This document shows, piece after piece, positions 62,662 to 64,000 of a stretch of DNA of 64,000 nucleotides. Both the position numbers and the translations under genes were made by a program. Where the stretch lies: NCBI GenBank assembly GCA_037954235.1, contig JBBMOA010000017.1:21907527-21971526 (forward strand), read 5' to 3'. This stretch comes from Aulostomus chinensis. Its lineage: Eukaryota; Chordata; Actinopteri; Syngnathiformes; Aulostomidae. Every line of letters begins with the position of its first letter. The stretch's first letter is position 1. Under the pieces are notes generated by a model. That model was not told the origin of the DNA. It did not search any database and was given only the letters and a program-made list of their open reading frames with translations.

Positions 62662-63760
62662 AACAAATGCATCGCTAAACACTCATTCAGCCAACCCTCA
62701 GCACTTTTTTGACAAAATGCAGATGTGACACAGTGAAATAACATTTAACAAAGCAGCCAGTGTTTGCTTCGCCATTCAGCAAACAAGGGAAAATTGGAAA
62801 ATACAGAGGCACATTGTTAGCCACAAAGAGGGGGGTGGGGGGTGTTGCACCACCACAGTCTCACTCAGCCAAGGGGCCGTCATCATTGGTTCAGAAGGAG
62901 GGAATGTATTTGTGTCACTGAGGAAACCCTCTCATCCTCCTGCCCTCTAACCCTGTGATGTTGCTCTGTCTTGTCCCCTTTCAGGTCAGAGTGGGAGGAG
63001 ATACAACTGACGTCCAGCTGGTGAAGCTGCTGCCCGACACCGCCTACACACTTTCCCTCTTCGCTCTGCATGGAGAGTCTGCTAGCGACCCGCTGACCAA
63101 GCAGGGAGTCACCCGTACGTAGCGGCTGCACCTCCGTCACGCCTGCAGCAGATATTTAACGAGGATAATTTGTGTTATTAACGAGCGTTCTGTCTTTCTA
63201 ATACTCACAGATGCATCTTTAGCTCACAAAGACATGTTTGATGCTTCATTTTTTTTCCCCTTTGTGACTCGAGAATGCAGAAAAAGAGCCAGAAACGAAT
63301 AAGCTAAACAGCAAAAAAACAGTCTACGAACTCCCAAGCACGTACTGTTTCATTCAAGTCTACATTACCCAGCTTTATGCTCATTAATTAGCTTCAAGCT
63401 AAATATGTGTTTCTGGCTCTTCCTGTACTCTGGAGACACAAAGACGGTGTCTGTCTTAGCTCATATGACACATATTTGTGAGTATTTGTGAGACAGAATA
63501 CATTTCTTTTAGTGAACTATTGCTTTAGCAAGATTATATTACACATGCACATGCAAACTGACAGTTTTATCCAGTGCTACGGAGGTAACTAAGCACTAAT
63601 CTAACCTTCGGTCCCTTGTTCAGTGCCCCTGCCACCCGCGGGCGAGCTGAGGGTTCGTGATGTCACCCACAGCACCATGAGGCTTATTTGGGACGCCGCT
63701 CCTGGACTTGTTCGCAAATACCTCATCACCTACAAGCCTGAGTCAGGAGATGCTAAGGAG
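40782..63760 (+). CDS. col12a1: COL12A1, collagen XII alpha-1 chain, 5' part (first 1610 codons; gene runs off the window)
   Basis: Twenty-five coding exons with GT-AG junctions; lengths sum to 4830 nt with all phases consistent. Domain order by residue: signal peptide 1-23, FN3-1 (25-112), VWA1 (133-312), FN3-2 (331-420), VWA2 (433-612), FN3-3 to FN3-8 (631-1178), VWA3 (1196-1370), FN3-9, FN3-10 and the first half of FN3-11. This is the order of the large NC3 domain of collagen XII, a FACIT collagen that coats collagen I fibrils in tendon, fascia and muscle matrix. MIDAS DxSxS motifs are intact at Asp143-Ser147, Asp443-Ser447 and Asp1205-Ser1209. In human, COL12A1 mutations cause myopathy with joint laxity. 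Collagen XIV shares the architecture but has fewer VWA domains. The a or b teleost duplicate cannot be assigned. Confidence 0.96.
40852..44185 (+). other. col12a1: COL12A1 intron 1 (coding)
   Basis: A 3.3-kb intron with a 20-base C run at 42533-42552 and AT-rich stretches near 43610-43650. No nested gene or SINE seen. Confidence 0.8.
42533..42552. repeat. 20-base C run in COL12A1 intron 1
   Basis: Uninterrupted C tract, G-rich on the minus strand. Confidence 0.9.
44186..44302 (+). CDS. col12a1: COL12A1 exon 2, FN3-1 first half
   Basis: Residues 24-62, VEPPSNLKFKILNENTVEMT through the conserved Trp to VVSDA. Phase 1/1. The following intron is only 119 nt. Confidence 0.92.
44324..44389. repeat. 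(CA)n microsatellite filling a short COL12A1 intron
   Basis: 66 nt of CA inside the 119-nt intron 44303-44421. Confidence 0.95.
44422..44565 (+). CDS. col12a1: COL12A1 exon 3, FN3-1 second half
   Basis: Residues 63-110, containing LTPDLDYSVSISSYYGSEES and IPIFGQLT, the typical FN3 F-G strand region. Phase 1/1, donor gtaagt. Confidence 0.93.
45257..45310 (+). CDS. col12a1: COL12A1 exon 4, 54-nt linker exon
   Basis: Eighteen codons, phase 1/1, encoding the hydrophilic linker QSSNDTGRVRRPQSEAI between FN3-1 and VWA1. Homologous position in human is equally basic and poorly conserved. The symmetric phase would tolerate skipping. Confidence 0.8.
45804..45860. repeat. (CA)n microsatellite
   Basis: About 28 units in COL12A1 intron 4. 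Confidence 0.95.
46398..46661 (+). CDS. col12a1: COL12A1 exon 5, VWA1 start with MIDAS
   Basis: Residues 129-216: KCSVSAIADLVFLVDGSWSV, with MIDAS Asp143, Ser145 and Ser147, and VVQYSTDTRTEF, ending GGNTMT. Phase 1/1. Confidence 0.96.
46872..47036 (+). CDS. col12a1: COL12A1 exon 6, VWA1 middle
   Basis: Residues 217-271: DAIDYLLRNIFTEAAGSRK, then KIAMIITDGKSQDP with the third MIDAS loop Asp, ending VEIFVL. Phase 1/1, donor gtatgc. Confidence 0.95.
47249..47422 (+). CDS. col12a1: COL12A1 exon 7, VWA1 end
   Basis: Residues 272-329: IKGADEDELKEMASTPYGKH, then VYNVPNFDLIQEVQKK and VCSGVDEQLVSLVSGEE. Phase 1/1. Confidence 0.95.
47526..47816 (+). CDS. col12a1: COL12A1 exon 8, FN3-2
   Basis: Residues 330-426, a whole FN3 domain in one phase-1/1 exon: VEPASNLQVTEI, MRVTWDPSPGDVSGYKLVL, LSPETEYEISLYALKG, EKTQPVKVST. 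Confidence 0.95.
47925..48527 (+). CDS. col12a1: COL12A1 exon 9, entire VWA2
   Basis: Residues 427-627, a complete VWA domain in one 603-nt exon: ECSLGVDVQADVVLLVDGSY with MIDAS Asp443/Ser445/Ser447, VQISLVQYSRDPHTEFAL, PYRGGSTNTGKAMRYV, VLITDGKSSD, then AVGVKDAVRSELEAIA and LTQSICLRIEQEL. Phase 1/1, donor gtaagt. Confidence 0.97.
49023..49301 (+). CDS. col12a1: COL12A1 exon 10, FN3-3
   Basis: Residues 628-720, whole FN3 domain, phase 1/1: LLPPTNLAFSEITSRSFRTT, TAYEVNVFAQYDKGDSFPLT, GEETTLE. Confidence 0.95.
49748..50023 (+). CDS. col12a1: COL12A1 exon 11, FN3-4
   Basis: Residues 721-812, whole FN3 domain, phase 1/1: KGPVRNLRVTEETINSFRVS, ITTYRVSVSAEYVTGLGDGM, DGTTKE. Confidence 0.95.
50111..50383 (+). 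CDS. col12a1: COL12A1 exon 12, FN3-5 with KGD
   Basis: Residues 813-903, whole FN3 domain, phase 1/1: LGSPRDLRVFDETISTMKLA, then ISVKGDTTQAVLKGLQPATE. Lys862-Gly863-Asp864 (50257-50265) sits where human collagen XII has RGD. Confidence 0.95.
50384..54783 (+). other. col12a1: COL12A1 intron 12
   Basis: A 4.4-kb intron, the largest between FN3 exons. It holds a (TG)n plus G-run tract at 53353-53397 and T-rich stretches near 53143-53157. A 138-codon open frame at 53556-53972 has no supporting homology. No SINE seen. Confidence 0.8.
53353..53397. repeat. (TG)n plus G run
   Basis: 16 TG units followed by twelve G in COL12A1 intron 12. Confidence 0.9.
54784..55053 (+). CDS. col12a1: COL12A1 exon 13, FN3-6
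   Basis: Residues 904-993, whole FN3 domain, phase 1/1: LGSPRDLLTKDVTDTSFAVS, RQYRIKWKSLYTEETGEKTI, ALYGHGEGQPLVGEETTD. Confidence 0.95.
55373..55698 (+). mobile_element. tRNA-derived SINE in COL12A1 intron 13, 3' end lost
   Basis: A box (55384-55394) and exact B box (55428-55438) with the same 44-nt spacing as the copy at 9672. The similarity stops at gggatcggctccaccctg, so the tail is missing. Confidence 0.85.
56288..56330. repeat. (ACGC)n/(CA)n tract
   Basis: Alternating purine-pyrimidine tract in COL12A1 intron 13. Confidence 0.85.
56733..56999 (+). CDS. col12a1: COL12A1 exon 14, FN3-7
   Basis: Residues 994-1082, whole FN3 domain, phase 1/1: AIAVSEETEKSMRVTWQAAP, NYRVTYKPQAGGRQLAAKVP, VYRSGEGKARQGLGTT. 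Confidence 0.95.
57098..57290 (+). CDS. col12a1: COL12A1 exon 15, FN3-8 first part
   Basis: 193 nt, phase 1 in, phase 2 out: KGPRNLKTSEPTKTSFRVTW, GYKVTFHPSKNEIDLGELLV, GPYDNTVVLEEL. The FN3 domain is split by an 83-nt intron. Confidence 0.95.
57374..57498 (+). CDS. col12a1: COL12A1 exon 16, FN3-8 end
   Basis: 125 nt, phase 2 in, phase 1 out: ANTTYSVSVFGMFDGGESMP, LAGEEKTTLSDG and a short Pro-rich linker. Ends at residue 1188. Confidence 0.94.
58138..58165 (+). repeat. (GGGGGT)n tract, G-quadruplex candidate
   Basis: Four runs of five G separated by single T, then TAGGG, on the transcribed-sense strand of COL12A1 intron 16. Confidence 0.9.
58335..58378. repeat. (CT)n microsatellite
   Basis: About 22 CT units in COL12A1 intron 16. 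Confidence 0.95.
58765..58914 (+). CDS. col12a1: COL12A1 exon 17, VWA3 start with MIDAS
   Basis: Residues 1189-1238: DVSCRTTAQADIVLLVDGSW with MIDAS Asp1205/Ser1207/Ser1209, then RLNFKTIRAFIARMVGVFDI. Phase 1/1. The acceptor tract is weak, but homology (Cys1192 aligned to the human Cys) and phase place it. Confidence 0.92.
58993..59112 (+). CDS. col12a1: COL12A1 exon 18, VWA3
   Basis: Residues 1239-1278: LAQYSGDPKTEWHLDTHKTR to NLPYKGGNTLT. Phase 1/1, flanked by a 78-nt upstream intron; donor gtactt is weak. Confidence 0.93.
59218..59382 (+). CDS. col12a1: COL12A1 exon 19, VWA3
   Basis: Residues 1279-1333: LALNYLLQNNFKENVGMRPN, RRIGVLITDGKSQDDV, ending IELYAI. Phase 1/1. Confidence 0.95.
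59486..59632 (+). CDS. col12a1: COL12A1 exon 20, VWA3 end
   Basis: Residues 1334-1382: VKNADENELRSIASDPDDIH, YNVADFSFLLDIVDSLTENL, CNSVKGP. Phase 1/1. Confidence 0.95.
60072..60211 (+). CDS. col12a1: COL12A1 exon 21, FN3-9 first half
   Basis: 140 nt, phase 1 in, phase 0 out: PPEAPTNLVTSEVTHQSFRA, EKYRVEYVTVSGRPQQ, donor gtacat. Confidence 0.94.
60212..60981 (+). other. col12a1: COL12A1 intron 21
   Basis: A 770-nt AT-rich intron; nothing else recognised. Confidence 0.8.
60982..61111 (+). CDS. col12a1: COL12A1 exon 22, FN3-9 second half
   Basis: 130 nt, phase 0 in, phase 1 out: VFVDGTETTVVLQQLDPLTQ, YQVAVYSVVGEESSEPLKG, METT. Confidence 0.95.
61112..62365 (+). other. col12a1: COL12A1 intron 22
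   Basis: A 1.25-kb intron with a (TA)n tract at 61549-61640 and a purine-rich stretch at 62020-62110. Confidence 0.8.
61549..61640. repeat. (TA)n microsatellite
   Basis: Imperfect TA repeat with a short (CA)n tail in COL12A1 intron 22. Confidence 0.95.
62366..62511 (+). CDS. col12a1: COL12A1 exon 23, FN3-10 first half
   Basis: 146 nt, phase 1 in, phase 0 out: LPLSAVRKMDIYDEQMTTMR, EGATGYMLLYSAINATQPTS, EQE before gtaatc. Confidence 0.94.
62611..62659. repeat. (CG)n(CA)n alternating tract
   Basis: Alternating cgcgcg then (CA)n, 99 bp downstream of the exon 23 donor. Confidence 0.9.
62985..63114 (+). CDS. col12a1: COL12A1 exon 24, FN3-10 second half
   Basis: 130 nt, phase 0 in, phase 1 out: VRVGGDTTDVQLVKLLPDTA, YTLSLFALHGESASDPLT, KQGVT, donor gtacgt. 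Confidence 0.94.
63115..63623 (+). other. col12a1: COL12A1 intron 24
   Basis: A 509-nt intron. A palindromic block TTAGCTTCAAGCTAAATATG at 63388-63407 recurs at 8269-8288, suggesting an old dispersed repeat. Confidence 0.7.
63624..63760 (+). CDS. col12a1: COL12A1 exon 25, FN3-11 first half (last exon in window)
   Basis: 137 nt, phase 1 in, phase 0 out: LPLPPAGELRVRDVTHSTMR, LVRKYLITYKPESGDAKE, donor gtgagt. The second half of this domain is not in the window; the sequence after 63920 does not continue it. Confidence 0.94.
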
Positions 63761-64000
63761 GTGAGTTCCACACAATCATTTACTTTTTTAATCCGGCAAA
63801 AAAAAAAAAAAAATCGGCCAACTGTGTTTTTATAGGTTTAATTCCTGGGTTTTATAAAAAAGGAACCTCCTAATTTTTCACAGCTGTTGCTGTTAAGAAC
63901 AACACTCGTTCTGTTAATGCAGGCCAAGATCATTTTGGATTCAAGAGTATTTGAGGACGTTTGCGGTCCCACACTCCACCGCTAGCTTTCAGTTGTAGCT

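Noticed and set aside
63911..64000. Possible next COL12A1 exon after an AG at 63920
   Set aside because: The reading has an in-frame stop and does not resemble the second half of an FN3 domain.

Overview
This is a window of a teleost fish nuclear genome. The evidence is vertebrate genes split by GT-AG introns, very abundant dinucleotide microsatellites, and several copies of a fish-type tRNA-derived SINE. Three protein-coding genes are recognised, all on the + strand. There is no prokaryotic operon structure, CRISPR array, rRNA gene or tRNA gene.

Layout. Positions 1-16,420 hold no coding exon I can support. They contain microsatellites, two SINE copies and a possible non-coding first exon ending at 6643. 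Positions 16,421-28,382 carry FILIP1 (filamin-A-interacting protein 1), complete in five coding exons (1216 codons plus stop), including one 2.8-kb exon that encodes most of the coiled coil. Positions 29,910-34,167 carry TMEM30A/CDC50A (the P4-ATPase flippase beta subunit), complete in seven exons (371 codons plus stop). Positions 34,168-39,500 are intergenic. They hold CTCF-like motifs and an unexplained, coding-like 126-nt candidate exon on the minus strand. From 39,500 to the window end is the 5' part of COL12A1 (collagen XII alpha-1, a FACIT collagen): a candidate non-coding first exon and 25 coding exons giving the first 1610 codons. These encode signal peptide, FN3-1, VWA1, FN3-2, VWA2, FN3-3 to FN3-8, VWA3, FN3-9, FN3-10 and half of FN3-11. 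The rest of the gene, including the triple helix, lies beyond the window.

Gene order and strand (FILIP1, TMEM30A, COL12A1, all co-oriented) match human 6q13-q14. COX7A2, which lies between TMEM30A and COL12A1 in human, was not found here. Exon phases were checked by summing lengths and close exactly for all three genes. The three products act in different places: filamin turnover at the actin cytoskeleton, phospholipid flipping in membranes, and the extracellular matrix. The shared order reflects conserved synteny, not a joint pathway.

I found no obviously new biological system. The most interesting items are the unexplained minus-strand exon at 35.7-35.9 kb, a 119-nt COL12A1 intron that is more than half (CA)n, a (CT)n tract serving as the polypyrimidine tract of the last FILIP1 acceptor, the SINE family with clear 13-bp target-site duplications, the exon-phase arrangement that would allow the short collagen XII isoform, and a KGD in place of the RGD annotated in human collagen XII.
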